Shown here piece after piece: positions 47,597 to 58,443 of a stretch of 64,000 nt of DNA. The stretch is from Streptomyces sp. NBC_01232 (GTDB lineage Bacteria > Actinomycetota > Actinomycetes > Streptomycetales > Streptomycetaceae), in assembly GCF_035989885.1 (NCBI RefSeq), contig NZ_CP108518.1, forward strand, positions 5,938,501 to 6,002,500, written 5' to 3'. Made by a program: the position numbers and the translations under genes. A model generated the notes under the pieces. That model was not told the DNA's origin, did not search any database, and worked only from the letters and a program-made list of their open reading frames with translations. The stretch's first letter is position 1, and each line of letters starts with the position of its first letter.

Positions 47597-50500
47597 TCAC
47601 ATGCCGCCCGGCATCCGGCCGAGCTGGACCAGCGACGTACCGCGCTTGCGGGAGGCGAAGTAGGCCCGGCCCGGAGGCATCGGGCGCGGCCGCACGTTGC
47701 CGACCAGATCGCCCTCGGAGGGGTCGCCGGACAGCACGATGCCCTGAGCGCCGAGCTCCTTGAACCGCTGCATGAACGGCTCGTACAGCGAGCGCGAGGC
47801 ACCCGCAGAGTTGCGCGCGATGATGAAGCGGACACCCGTGTCCCGGGCGAAGGGCAGGTACTCCACCAGCGGCCCCAGCGGATTGCCCTGGCTGGTCGAC
47901 ACCAGGTCGTAGTCGTCGATGATGATGAACACGTCCGGGCCCGTCCACCAGCTGCGGTCCCGCAGCTGCTGCGGCGTGACGTCGTCCGGCGGCTGGCGCC
48001 GCGAGAACACCCCGCCCAGTGCCTCCATGTGCATCTGCAGGGAACTCACCATCGGCGCGTACTCCAGCAGGTGCTCCTCCGGCAGCGCCCCGAGCAGGCC
48101 GCGCCGGTAGTCGCCCACCACCAGGCGCGCCTGGTCCGGTGTGTAGCGCTCCGCGATCTGCTTGGCGATGAGCCGCAGCAGGTTCGTCTTGCCCGATTCG
48201 CTCTCGCCGAAGACGAGGAGGAAGGGGTCGGACTCGAAGTCGATGAACACCGGCTCCAGATCGGTCTCGTCGATGCCGATCGCGATCCCGCGGCCCGGGT
48301 ACTCCCCGCCCTTGGGCAGCTGGTCGGAGCGCAGCAGCCGCGGCAGCAGCCGTACGCCGGGAGCCGCCGGCCCCGTCCAGTTCTGCTTCACGGACTCCAC
48401 GAAGGCCGCCGTGGCCTCGGACAGGTCGCCCGCCTCGTGCGAGCCGTCGATCCGCGGCAGCGCGCCCAGGAAGTGCAGCCTCTCCGGCACCTGGCCGCGT
48501 CCCGGCATCCCCGTGGGGACGTTCGCCGCGACCTTGCGGTCGAACTCGGAGTCCATGGTGTCGCCGAGCCGCAGCTCCAGCCGGCTGAGCATCTGGTCCT
48601 TGAGCGCGGCCCGCACCTCCATGTAGCGGGCCGCGGTGATCACCACGTGGATGCCGTAGCCCAGACCGCGGGAGGCGATGTCCGTGACGATCTGCTCCAG
48701 GCCGTCGTACTCGCCCCGGAAGTTGCCCCAGCCGTCGACGATCAGGAACACGTCGCCCCACGGCTCGCCCGGCAGGTCACCGGCCGCCCGCCGGCGCCGG
48801 TAGGTACCGATCGAGTCGATGTTGTTCGAGCGGAAGAACTCCTCGCGGCGGTTGAGGATGCCCCCCACCTCCGCGACCGTGCGCCGGACCCGTTCCGGGT
48901 CCAGGCGCGAGGCGATCCCGCCCACGTGCGGCAGCTCGGCGACCGACGACAGACTGCCGCCACCGAAGTCCAGCCCGTAGAACTGCACCTCGCGCGGGGT
49001 GTGCGTGAGGGCGAACGAGGAGATCAGCGTCCGCATCAGCGTCGACTTGCCCGACTGGGGCCCGCCGACCACCATCAGGTGGCCCGCCGCACCCGAGAAG
49101 TCCCGGTACAGCACCTCGCGCCGCTGCTCGAACGGCTTGTCGATGAGGCCGAGCGGCACGACGAGCCCGCCGGGCCGCGTGTACCCGTCCGCGTGCAGAC
49201 CGCGCTCCGCGCTCGGCGCCAGCGCCGGCAGCAGCTGGTCCAGCGGCGGAGCCTGGTCCAGCGGCGGCAGCCACACCTGGTGCGCCGGCACCCCCTGACC
49301 CTCCAGCCGGCTCACGATCACGTCCAGCACCGTGTCCGCGAGCGCATCGTCCCCGCGCGCCGACTGCTCCGCCAGGTACGCCGGGTCCGGAGCCGCGTAC
49401 ACCACCGGCACCGCGGCCGCCGTGAACAGCGCGGGCCGCCGCTCCACCGGGAACTGTCCCACCGACAGGTCCGGCCCGCCCGAGCGGTAGGTGCCCGAGA
49501 CGTACGCCGCCTTGAAGCGGGTCATCTCGTCCGTGCCGAACTTCAGATAGCCCGAACCGGGCACCGACGGCAGGTGGTAGGCGTCCGGCACACCGATCGC
49601 GGTACGCGACTCCGCCGCCGAGAAGGTCCGCAGACCGATCCGGTACGACAGGTACGTGTCCAGCCCGCGCAGCTTGCCCTCCTCCAGGCGCTGCGAGGCC
49701 AGCAGCAGGTGCACACCCAGCGATCGGCCGATGCGGCCGATCTGGATGAACATGTCGATGAAGTCGGGCTTCGCCGTCAGCAGCTCGCTGAACTCGTCGA
49801 TGACCAGCACCAGCGAGGCCAGCGGCTCCAGCGGGGCACCGGCCGCGCGGGCCTTCTCGTAGTCGTGGATGTTCGCGTAGTTGCCGGCCGAACGCAGCAG
49901 CTCCTGACGGCGCTGCAGCTCACCGCGGATCGAGTCGCCCATGCGGTCCACGAGCGTGAGGTCGTCCGCCAGGTTGGTGATGACCGCCGCGACGTGCGGC
50001 ATCTGCCCCATGCCCGTGAAGGTCGCACCGCCCTTGAAGTCGGCGAGTACGAAGTTCAGGGTCTCCGAGGTGTGCGTCACCGCCAGCCCCAGCACCAGCG
50101 TGCGCAGCAGCTCCGACTTGCCGGAACCGGTCGCACCCACGCACAGACCGTGCGGGCCCATGCCCTCCTGCGCGGCCTCCTTCAGGTCCAGCATGACCGG
50201 CGCGCCGTCCTCGCCCACACCGATCGGCACGCGCAGCCGCTCACCGGCCGACCTCGGCCGCCAGGTCCGCGCGACGTCCACCGCGGCGGCGTCGCCCAGG
50301 TTCAGCAGGTCGGTGAAGTCCAGATTGGCCAGCAGCGGCTCGTCGTCGTCCCCGCCGCCGGTGCGCATCGGCGCCAACTGCCGGGCCAGCGCCTCCGCCG
50401 CGGGCAGCGACAACGCGTCCGGGACGCCCTCGTACGCGACGCCCGCGCCCGATTCCAGACGCAGCCGGCCCGGCCGCACCACGACCGACAGCCCGCCGCG

Positions 50501-51553
50501 CGGCTCGTCCAGCTCGCCCGCGACCACCTCCACGATCGTGACGCCCTGCAAACCCTCGGCGGCCGCGAACACCGAGTCCGGCGGCACCATGCCACCGTCC
50601 AGCACGACCACCAGGTGAGGCTGGTCCAGCACCGGGGACACCTCCCGGCTGAACCGCGGCCGCCCCTCCAGCCGGTTCGCCAGCAGCCCCTCCAGCTCGG
50701 CGAGGTCATCGCCGAACAGGCGCTTCGTACCCGCCCCGTCGACCTGACCCGGGACCTGCGTGTGCGGCAGCCACTTCGTCCAGTCCCACGAGGGCACCGC
50801 ACCCGGCGCGGCCACCACGGCCACCACCAGGTCCTCGGGGGAGTGCAGCGTCGCCAGCTGCGCCACCATCGCCCGGGCGGTACTGCGCGCCGAATCCGGC
50901 TCCCCGGACACCGTGACGTGGTAGAACGCCCGGATCGACAGCGCCACCGGCAGCCCGTCCAGCGAGGAGTGCACCTTCAGGAACCGCTGCATCGCGCCCG
51001 CGGTCAGCGGCTCCAGCTCGTCCACCGGCGCGGTCTCCGGCGCCACCAGCGGCGTCGCCAGGCGCTGCACGCCCAGCCCCAGCCGCGCCTGCCCGAAGTC
51101 CTGGTCGCCGACCCGCCGCTCCCACAGCCGCGAACCCTCCGCCACCACCGACCACAACTGCTCCGGGGCCGGGTGCAGATACAGCTGCGCGTCCCGCTGC
51201 GCCCGCGCGGTCCTGCGTACCTGGCGACGCGTCTGCGCGAGGTACTTGAGGTAGTCCCGGCGCACATCGGCCATTTGCCCCTGCGTACCACGCCGGTGGC
51301 GCACCAGCTGCGCGACCACCATGGCCACCGTCGACACCAGCATCAGCACACCCATGATGCGCATGAACGGAGCCGCGCCCGGCATGAAGAAGAAGACGAC
51401 GGAGGAACCCATGCCGAGCATCGGCAGGAGCTGCATCAGCATGCCCTCCTGCTGCCCGCGCGGAAGTTCGGGCGGAGCCTCCAGTCGCAGCTCCTCCGCC
51501 GGAACCTCCGGCGGCAGGGACCGCGGCGGGCGTTTGACGACGATCTGGCTCAC
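47597..51553 (-). CDS. eccC: Type VII secretion ATPase EccC
   Basis: A 1,318-residue FtsK/SpoIIIE-family motor, single-chain form. Two membrane helices lie near residues 42-80. Three ATPase domains follow, with Walker A GATGSGKSE (K479), GGPQSGKST (K836) and GESESGKTN (K1122). In characterised EccC proteins domain 1 drives secretion and domains 2 and 3 bind WXG100 substrates. All three P-loops look intact. The start is taken at GTG 51553 because the sequence MSQIVVKRPPR is the family N-terminus. A GTG at 51634 would add 27 residues and lies nine bases after a -10-like TAGGAT. Confidence 0.95.
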   Translation of the reverse strand: MSQIVVKRPPRSLPPEVPAEELRLEAPPELPRGQQEGMLMQLLPMLGMGSSVVFFFMPGAAPFMRIMGVLMLVSTVAMVVAQLVRHRRGTQGQMADVRRDYLKYLAQTRRQVRRTARAQRDAQLYLHPAPEQLWSVVAEGSRLWERRVGDQDFGQARLGLGVQRLATPLVAPETAPVDELEPLTAGAMQRFLKVHSSLDGLPVALSIRAFYHVTVSGEPDSARSTARAMVAQLATLHSPEDLVVAVVAAPGAVPSWDWTKWLPHTQVPGQVDGAGTKRLFGDDLAELEGLLANRLEGRPRFSREVSPVLDQPHLVVVLDGGMVPPDSVFAAAEGLQGVTIVEVVAGELDEPRGGLSVVVRPGRLRLESGAGVAYEGVPDALSLPAAEALARQLAPMRTGGGDDDEPLLANLDFTDLLNLGDAAAVDVARTWRPRSAGERLRVPIGVGEDGAPVMLDLKEAAQEGMGPHGLCVGATGSGKSELLRTLVLGLAVTHTSETLNFVLADFKGGATFTGMGQMPHVAAVITNLADDLTLVDRMGDSIRGELQRRQELLRSAGNYANIHDYEKARAAGAPLEPLASLVLVIDEFSELLTAKPDFIDMFIQIGRIGRSLGVHLLLASQRLEEGKLRGLDTYLSYRIGLRTFSAAESRTAIGVPDAYHLPSVPGSGYLKFGTDEMTRFKAAYVSGTYRSGGPDLSVGQFPVERRPALFTAAAVPVVYAAPDPAYLAEQSARGDDALADTVLDVIVSRLEGQGVPAHQVWLPPLDQAPPLDQLLPALAPSAERGLHADGYTRPGGLVVPLGLIDKPFEQRREVLYRDFSGAAGHLMVVGGPQSGKSTLMRTLISSFALTHTPREVQFYGLDFGGGSLSSVAELPHVGGIASRLDPERVRRTVAEVGGILNRREEFFRSNNIDSIGTYRRRRAAGDLPGEPWGDVFLIVDGWGNFRGEYDGLEQIVTDIASRGLGYGIHVVITAARYMEVRAALKDQMLSRLELRLGDTMDSEFDRKVAANVPTGMPGRGQVPERLHFLGALPRIDGSHEAGDLSEATAAFVESVKQNWTGPAAPGVRLLPRLLRSDQLPKGGEYPGRGIAIGIDETDLEPVFIDFESDPFLLVFGESESGKTNLLRLIAKQIAERYTPDQARLVVGDYRRGLLGALPEEHLLEYAPMVSSLQMHMEALGGVFSRRQPPDDVTPQQLRDRSWWTGPDVFIIIDDYDLVSTSQGNPLGPLVEYLPFARDTGVRFIIARNSAGASRSLYEPFMQRFKELGAQGIVLSGDPSEGDLVGNVRPRPMPPGRAYFASRKRGTSLVQLGRMPGGM

Positions 51554-51749
51554 CGGAGCATCAATCCCTCGAAAACGGACGGGACGTCGCAACCGGCGCC
51601 CCCAAGTCCCGGGCGCGAAGGGGGTATCCCCCACGCGACGGTGATCCTACTTGCCGACAGTCGCTCATAAGCCCGGTAGGGTGACGCGCGCAGCATGCGC
51701 ATCCGCGAATCGTCCGCCGGTGCGGGCGCCGAATTGGGGGGTCACACAG
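51554..51749. promoter_or_regulatory. Divergent eccC-eccD promoter region
   Basis: The 196 bases separate the two divergent core genes. On the plus strand TAGGGT (51677-51682) is a -10 candidate for eccD; on the minus strand TAGGAT (complement of 51645-51650) is one for eccC. The -35 boxes are poor. A GGGGGTATCCCCC palindrome lies at about 51620-51632. Confidence 0.45.
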
Positions 51750-53270
51750 GTGAGTACGGCCGGCACGACGGGTTTCTGCAGGGTCACCGTCGTGGCCCCC
51801 GACAGCCGCATCGACGTCGCCCTCCCCGAGGACATCGCCGTCGCCGACGTCTACCCCGAGCTGCTGCGCCTCACCGGCCAGACCCAGCCCGTCGGCGCCC
51901 CGACCGGCTTCCACCTCGTACGACGCTCCGGCACCGTCCTCGACGGCGCCCGCACCCTCGCCGGCCAGCAGGTCCTCGACGGTGAGGTGCTGAGCCTGCG
52001 CCCCTTCGCCGAGTCCCTCCCGCCCGCCGTGTTCGACGACGTCTCCGACGCCGTGGCCTCCGCCGTCGTCCGCGACCGGCACCGCTGGAGCGACGACATG
52101 CTGCGCGGCGCGGGCCTGGCCGGCGCCGCGCTGCTGCTCGTCATGCTCGGCTTCGTCCTCTGGTACGCCGACCCGCTGCGCCACGACATGCACGGTCTGC
52201 CCGGTGTCATCGCGGGCGCCGTCGGCGTCCTGCTCACCGCCGTCGCCGGGGTGCGCGCCCGTGTCTACCGCGACCGCCTCTCCGCCGTCGCGCTCGGCCT
52301 CGGCGCCCTCCCGCACCTGATGATCGCCGGCTCCGGGATCGTCGGACCGGCCCTCGGTCACGGCCCCGGCCGCCTCCAGTTCCTGCTCGGCTGCGTCTGC
52401 GCCCTGATCGCCTCCGTCGCCCTGGTCGCGCTCACTCCCAGCGGTGACGCCCCCTTCGTCGCGGCCACCTTCGTCGCCGCCACCGGAACGATCGCCACCT
52501 TCGTGGCCATCGCCGCCGAGGCCTCCGCCACCTACACCGCCGCCGTCTGCGCCCCCGTGGCCATCGGCCTCGTCGCCTTCCTCCCCGGCCTCTCCGCCCG
52601 CTTCGCCCGCCTGCCCATCGGCTACGCCGCCCCGCAGAGCGCCACGGACGAGTACGTCGACTACGCAGGGACCCCCGACCGGTACGAGACCGAGCCCTAC
52701 GGAGAGCACTCCGGCTCCGACCACAACGATCCGGCAGCCGCCCCGCTCGACGCCGAGGCCATCGCCGCCCAGGCCCGCCGCGGCCACGAGATGCTCCTCG
52801 GCCTGGTCGGCGGCTGCGCCGCGGTCACCGTCGCAGCCGCCGCCGTCCTCGGTTTCTCCGACAACACCTGGGCCCGCCTGCTGGCGCTGACCGCCGGCCT
52901 CGCCATGCTGCTGCGCGCCCGCCTCTTCCGGTACACCTCCCAGGTGGTCTGCGCCCTGGCCGCGGGCCTCGCGGCCATCGCGCTGCTGATCCTGGGCCTG
53001 TCCCTGCACCCGCCGACCGGCCTGCTCGAGGCCCTCCTCCTGGAGAACGACCGCAGCGGCCTGGACCTCCGTACGATCTGGCTGACGGCCGCCGTCGCGG
53101 CCGGCGCGGCCCTCCTCGCGGGAATTGCGCTTGTCATCCCCCGCAAGGGCCTGTCACCCTTCTGGGGAAGGCTGCTCGACCTCACCGAGGCGGCGGTCCT
53201 GCTCGGCCTGGTGCCGCTCACCCTGGCCGTTCTGGACGTATACGCCCGCGCCAGGGCTCTCACCAGCTGA
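51750..53270 (+). CDS. eccD: Type VII secretion protein EccD
   Basis: A 506-residue ESX membrane pore component. An N-terminal ubiquitin-like domain (about 8-95) is followed by about eleven membrane helices. A polar cytoplasmic loop (about 305-345) divides the helices. GTG at 51750 follows GGGGGG at eight bases and matches family starts. With EccB, EccC, EccE and MycP this completes the core machine; EccA and PE/PPE genes are absent, as usual in Streptomyces. Confidence 0.93.
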   Translation: MSTAGTTGFCRVTVVAPDSRIDVALPEDIAVADVYPELLRLTGQTQPVGAPTGFHLVRRSGTVLDGARTLAGQQVLDGEVLSLRPFAESLPPAVFDDVSDAVASAVVRDRHRWSDDMLRGAGLAGAALLLVMLGFVLWYADPLRHDMHGLPGVIAGAVGVLLTAVAGVRARVYRDRLSAVALGLGALPHLMIAGSGIVGPALGHGPGRLQFLLGCVCALIASVALVALTPSGDAPFVAATFVAATGTIATFVAIAAEASATYTAAVCAPVAIGLVAFLPGLSARFARLPIGYAAPQSATDEYVDYAGTPDRYETEPYGEHSGSDHNDPAAAPLDAEAIAAQARRGHEMLLGLVGGCAAVTVAAAAVLGFSDNTWARLLALTAGLAMLLRARLFRYTSQVVCALAAGLAAIALLILGLSLHPPTGLLEALLLENDRSGLDLRTIWLTAAVAAGAALLAGIALVIPRKGLSPFWGRLLDLTEAAVLLGLVPLTLAVLDVYARARALTS

Positions 53271-53455
53271 GACGCGACGGAGCGGCAGCCTGGTACGCTG
53301 TGTGACGGCCGTTTGTGTACGCGTCCCCCGGATTCCTCGCCAAGAGGGTCTGTGGACTGCGCTCAGCGGACCCCGCCTCCCGAGTAACGGAAGCTCCCCA
53401 GAGACTCAGACCTGGGGCACTCGGTGGCAACGAAGACCTAAAACGAGGAGTACGC

Positions 53456-53743
53456 GTGCCGCTCGACGCCGCTACGAAGAAGCAGATCATCACCGAGTTC
53501 GGTGCCAAGGAGGGCGACACCGGCTCCCCCGAGGTCCAGGTTGCGATGCTCTCCCGCCGCATCTCGGACCTGACCGAGCACCTCAAGACGCACAAGCACG
53601 ACCACCACTCCCGTCGTGGTCTGCTGATCCTGGTCGGCCAGCGTCGCCGCCTGCTGCAGTACCTGGCCAAGAAGGACATCCAGCGCTTCCGTACGCTGGT
53701 CGAGCGCCTCGGCATCCGCCGCGGTGCGGCCGGCGCCAAGTAA
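53456..53743 (+). CDS. rpsO: 30S ribosomal protein S15
   Basis: A 95-residue, four-helix 16S rRNA-binding protein. The conserved [29 protein letters not shown] is intact in sequence order. GTG at 53456 has ACGAGGAG upstream. The 185-base region before it contains a -10 candidate TACGCT at about 53292. In Streptomyces rpsO and pnp form an operon with a processed hairpin between them, and the same layout is seen here. Confidence 0.96.
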   Translation: MPLDAATKKQIITEFGAKEGDTGSPEVQVAMLSRRISDLTEHLKTHKHDHHSRRGLLILVGQRRRLLQYLAKKDIQRFRTLVERLGIRRGAAGAK

Positions 53744-53751
53744 GACGTGTG

Positions 53752-53787
53752 AAGGGAGCGGTTCCCACATCCGGGGGCCGCTCCCTT
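53752..53787 (+). terminator. rpsO-pnp intergenic hairpin
   Basis: AAGGGAGCGG (53752-53761) pairs perfectly with CCGCTCCCTT (53778-53787), followed by TG. In S. coelicolor the rpsO-pnp intercistronic hairpin is cut by RNase III. This stem could act as attenuator and as processing site. Confidence 0.8.
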
Positions 53788-53819
53788 TGCTGTACGTGCG
53801 GGACGGACCGGACCCTTTG

Positions 53820-53849
53820 TAGTCTGGAACGGACGCACGTGTACGTCCG
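53820..53849 (+). promoter_or_regulatory. Candidate pnp promoter and leader hairpin
   Basis: TAGTCT at 53820-53825 resembles a -10, without a good -35. CGGACG (53830-53835) pairs with CGTCCG (53844-53849). The pnp leader from here to 54034 is about 185 bases long and otherwise shows no clear element. Confidence 0.4.
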
Positions 53850-54034
53850 ACGACGAGACGTGCACAACTGAAGAGGAGGAGCGCCCTCCCACGCCGCCGG
53901 TCCTCGGTAGTGGCACCCGGAATGCCCCCAGGGGGCAACGAACCGGGTGCTTCGATCGAAGACCGGCCCGCACGCCAGGAGCGCTTCTCCGCAACCGTCC
54001 ACCGCCACACGGGCGACGGACGGAGACGACGAAA

Positions 54035-56272
54035 ATGGAGAAAACGCTAGTGGAGAACGAGACCCACTACGCCGAGGCCGTCATTGACAACGGTTCCTTC
54101 GGCACCCGCACCATCCGCTTCGAGACGGGCCGTCTGGCCCGCCAGGCCGCCGGCTCCGCCGTTGCCTACCTGGACGACGACACGATGGTGCTGTCCGCCA
54201 CCACCGCGTCGAAGAAGCCCAAGGACCAGCTCGACTTCTTCCCCCTGACGGTGGACGTCGAGGAGCGGCAGTACGCGGCCGGCAAGATCCCCGGCTCCTT
54301 CTTCCGCCGTGAGGGCCGCCCCTCCGAGGACGCGATCCTCACCTGCCGCCTGATCGACCGCCCGCTGCGCCCGTCCTTCAAGAAGGGCCTGCGCAACGAG
54401 ATCCAGGTCGTCGCCACGATCATGGCGCTCAACCCCGACCACCTGTACGACGTCGTGGCGATCAACGCCGCCTCCGCGTCCACGCAGCTGGCCGGTCTGC
54501 CCTTCTCCGGCCCGATCGGCGGCGTCCGCGTCGCGCTGATCCGCGGCCAGTGGGTCGCGTTCCCGACGCACACCGAGCTCGAGGACGCCGTCTTCGACAT
54601 GGTCGTCGCGGGTCGCGTCCTGGAGGACGGCGACGTCGCGATCATGATGGTCGAGGCCGAGGCCACCGAGAAGACCATCGCCCTCGTCAAGGGCGGCGCC
54701 GAGGCGCCGACCGAGGAGGTCGTGGCCGCCGGTCTCGACGCCGCGAAGCCCTTCATCAAGGTCCTCTGCAAGGCCCAGTCGGACCTGGCCGCCAAGGCCG
54801 CCAAGCCCGAGGGCGAGTTCCCGGTCTTCCTGGACTACCAGGACGACGTGTACGAGGCCCTCGCGGCCGCCGTCAAGGGCGAGCTCTCCCAGGCGCTGAC
54901 CATCGCGGGCAAGCAGGACCGCGAGGCCGAGCTGGACCGCGTCAAGGAGATCGCCGCCGAGAAGCTCCTCCCGGCCTTCGAAGGCCGCGAGAAGGAGATC
55001 TCCGCCGCCTACCGCAGCCTGACCAAGGCCCTGGTGCGCGAGCGCGTCATCAAGGACAAGGTCCGCATCGACGGCCGCGGGATCACGGACATCCGTACCC
55101 TCGCCGCCGAGGTCGAGGCCATCCCGCGCGTGCACGGCTCGGCGCTGTTCGAGCGTGGCGAGACCCAGATCCTGGGCGTCACCACCCTCAACATGCTCCG
55201 CATGGAGCAGCAGCTGGACACCCTCTCCCCGGTGACCCGCAAGCGCTACATGCACAACTACAACTTCCCGCCGTACTCGGTCGGCGAGACCGGCCGCGTC
55301 GGTTCGCCGAAGCGCCGCGAGATCGGCCACGGCGCGCTCGCCGAGCGCGCGATCGTGCCGGTCCTCCCGACCCGCGAGGAGTTCCCCTACGCGATCCGTC
55401 AGGTGTCCGAGGCCCTCGGCTCCAACGGTTCGACGTCCATGGGCTCGGTCTGCGCCTCCACCATGTCGCTGCTGAACGCCGGTGTGCCCCTCAAGGCCCC
55501 CGTCGCCGGTATCGCCATGGGCCTGATCTCCCAGGAGATCGACGGCAAGACGCACTACGTCGCCCTCACCGACATCCTCGGTGCGGAGGACGCCTTCGGC
55601 GACATGGACTTCAAGGTCGCCGGCACCAAGGAGTTCGTCACCGCCCTCCAGCTGGACACCAAGCTGGACGGCATCCCGGCCTCCGTCCTGGCCGCGGCCC
55701 TCAAGCAGGCCCGCGACGCCCGCCTCCACATCCTCGACGTGATGATGGAAGCGATCGACACGCCGGACGCCATGTCCCCCTTCGCCCCGCGGATCATCAC
55801 CGTCAAGATCCCGGTGGACAAGATCGGTGAGGTCATCGGGCCCAAGGGCAAGATGATCAACCAGATCCAGGAGGACACCGGCGCCGAGATCACGATCGAG
55901 GACGACGGCACCATCTACATCGGTGCCTCCGACGGTCCGGCCGCCGAGGCCGCCCGTGCCACGATCAACTCGATCGCCAACCCGACCATGCCCGAGGTCG
56001 GCGAGCGCTACCTGGGTACGGTCGTCAAGACCACCACCTTCGGTGCCTTCGTCTCCCTCATGCCCGGCAAGGACGGCCTGCTGCACATCTCGCAGATCCG
56101 CAAGCTCGCCGGTGGCAAGCGCGTGGAGAACGTCGAGGACGTGCTCGCAGTCGGTACCAAGGTCCAGGTCGAGATCGCCGAGATCGACCAGCGCGGCAAG
56201 CTCTCGCTGGTCCCCGTGATCGACGGCGAGACCGCCGGTGACGACGCTGACAAGGACGACTCCGACAAGTGA
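54035..56272 (+). CDS. pnp: Polynucleotide phosphorylase
   Basis: A 745-residue trimeric 3'-5' exoribonuclease that degrades RNA with phosphate; in Streptomyces it also adds 3' tails. Two RNase PH-like domains flank a helical domain. [15 protein letters not shown] is the active-site region of the second PH domain. The KH domain (about 590-650, [11 protein letters not shown]) and S1 domain (about 660-730) follow, with an acidic tail. ATG 54035 and GTG 54050 are both plausible starts, the latter giving [11 protein letters not shown]. The stop overlaps the start region of the M16 peptidase gene. Confidence 0.97.
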   Translation: MEKTLVENETHYAEAVIDNGSFGTRTIRFETGRLARQAAGSAVAYLDDDTMVLSATTASKKPKDQLDFFPLTVDVEERQYAAGKIPGSFFRREGRPSEDAILTCRLIDRPLRPSFKKGLRNEIQVVATIMALNPDHLYDVVAINAASASTQLAGLPFSGPIGGVRVALIRGQWVAFPTHTELEDAVFDMVVAGRVLEDGDVAIMMVEAEATEKTIALVKGGAEAPTEEVVAAGLDAAKPFIKVLCKAQSDLAAKAAKPEGEFPVFLDYQDDVYEALAAAVKGELSQALTIAGKQDREAELDRVKEIAAEKLLPAFEGREKEISAAYRSLTKALVRERVIKDKVRIDGRGITDIRTLAAEVEAIPRVHGSALFERGETQILGVTTLNMLRMEQQLDTLSPVTRKRYMHNYNFPPYSVGETGRVGSPKRREIGHGALAERAIVPVLPTREEFPYAIRQVSEALGSNGSTSMGSVCASTMSLLNAGVPLKAPVAGIAMGLISQEIDGKTHYVALTDILGAEDAFGDMDFKVAGTKEFVTALQLDTKLDGIPASVLAAALKQARDARLHILDVMMEAIDTPDAMSPFAPRIITVKIPVDKIGEVIGPKGKMINQIQEDTGAEITIEDDGTIYIGASDGPAAEAARATINSIANPTMPEVGERYLGTVVKTTTFGAFVSLMPGKDGLLHISQIRKLAGGKRVENVEDVLAVGTKVQVEIAEIDQRGKLSLVPVIDGETAGDDADKDDSDK

Positions 56273-57648
56273 TGTCGCGTAGTTCCCGTGTGACGGCCCG
56301 CCCCTCTTCGGAGGGGCGGGCCGTCGCCCGTACCCAAACCCTCCTCAAGGGCAGCAACGGCATCGGCACCGTCCGGCGCACGGTCCTGCCCGGCGGGCTG
56401 CGCATCGTCACCGAGACGCTGCCCTCCGTCCGCTCCGCCACCTTCGGCATCTGGGCGCACGTCGGCTCCCGTGACGAGACGCCCACGCTGAACGGCGCCA
56501 CGCACTACCTGGAGCACCTCCTCTTCAAGGGCACCCACAAGCGCAGTGCCCTCGACATCTCCTCCGCGATCGACGCGGTCGGCGGAGAGATGAACGCCTT
56601 CACGGCGAAGGAGTACACCTGCTACTACGCCCGGGTGCTCGACACCGACCTGCCGCTGGCCATCGACGTGGTCTGCGACATGCTCACCGGCTCGCTGATC
56701 CGCGAGGAGGACGTCGACGCCGAGCGCGGGGTCATCCTCGAAGAGATCGCGATGACCGAGGACGACCCGGGCGACGTCGTGCACGACCTGTTCGCGGAGA
56801 CCATGTACGGGGACACCCCGCTGGGGCGCCCGGTCCTCGGCACCGTCGATACGATCAACGCGCTGGGCGCCGAGCGGATCCGCCGCTTCTACAAGAAGCA
56901 CTACGACCCGACGCACCTGGTCGTGGCCGCCGCCGGCAACGTCGACCACAACAAGGTCGTCCGCCAGGTCCGCGCCGCCTTCGAGAAGGCCGGTGCGCTG
57001 ACCCGCACCGACGCCGAACCGATCGGCCCGCGCACCGGCACCAAGCGCATCCGCACCTCCGGCCGCGTCGAGCTCGTGAACCGCAAGACCGAGCAGGCCC
57101 ACGTGGTCCTCGGCATGCCGGGCCTCGCCCGTACCGACGAACGCCGCTGGGCGCTCGGCGTACTGAACACCGCCCTCGGCGGCGGCATGTCCTCGCGCCT
57201 CTTCCAGGAGGTCCGGGAGAAGCGCGGCCTCGCCTACAGCGTGTACTCGTACACCTCGGGCTTCGCAGACACCGGCCTGTTCGGCGTGTACGCGGGCTGC
57301 CGCCCCAACCAGGTGCACGACGTGCTCCGGATCTGCCGCGACGAGCTCGACAAGGTCGCGACCGACGGACTGGCCGACGACGAGATCAAGCGGGCCATCG
57401 GCCAGCTCTCCGGGTCCACCGTCCTCGGCCTGGAGGACACCGGCGCGATCATGAACCGCATCGGCAAGAGCGAGCTGTGCTGGGGCGACCAGATGTCGGT
57501 CGACGACATGCTGGCCCGGATCGCGGCCGTGACCCCGGACGACGTCCGCTCGGTCGCACAGGATGTACTCGCCCAGCGGCCCTCGCTCGCGGTGATCGGC
57601 CCGCTGAAGGAGAAGCAGGCCGCCCGTCTCGACGAAGCGGTCGCCTAG
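56272..57648 (+). CDS. M16-family zinc peptidase
   Basis: A 458-residue processing-peptidase-like protein. The inverted zinc motif HYLEH is at residues 78-82, with the distal Glu in the following helix (EEIAMTEDD region). The second half has the R/Y pair of the family (REKRGLAYSVYSYTSGFADTG). The substrate is unknown; neighbours of pnp in many Gram-positives encode such enzymes. The ATG overlaps the pnp stop (TGATG). Codons for residues about 8-18 form a 15-bp stem with a TTCG loop, which looks like a terminator placed inside the gene. Confidence 0.92.
   Translation: MSRSSRVTARPSSEGRAVARTQTLLKGSNGIGTVRRTVLPGGLRIVTETLPSVRSATFGIWAHVGSRDETPTLNGATHYLEHLLFKGTHKRSALDISSAIDAVGGEMNAFTAKEYTCYYARVLDTDLPLAIDVVCDMLTGSLIREEDVDAERGVILEEIAMTEDDPGDVVHDLFAETMYGDTPLGRPVLGTVDTINALGAERIRRFYKKHYDPTHLVVAAAGNVDHNKVVRQVRAAFEKAGALTRTDAEPIGPRTGTKRIRTSGRVELVNRKTEQAHVVLGMPGLARTDERRWALGVLNTALGGGMSSRLFQEVREKRGLAYSVYSYTSGFADTGLFGVYAGCRPNQVHDVLRICRDELDKVATDGLADDEIKRAIGQLSGSTVLGLEDTGAIMNRIGKSELCWGDQMSVDDMLARIAAVTPDDVRSVAQDVLAQRPSLAVIGPLKEKQAARLDEAVA
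56292..56325 (+). terminator. TTCG-capped hairpin downstream of pnp, inside the M16 gene
   Basis: GACGGCCCGCCCCTC (56292-56306) pairs perfectly with GAGGGGCGGGCCGTC (56311-56325) around TTCG, closed by a C-G pair. This is the extra-stable cUUCGg tetraloop. It starts 20 bases after the pnp stop. Confidence 0.75.
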
Positions 57649-57665
57649 TTCCGTACGGCAAGTAA

Positions 57666-58427
<762 letters not shown>

Positions 58428-58443
58428 CCGGACTGATTTCACG

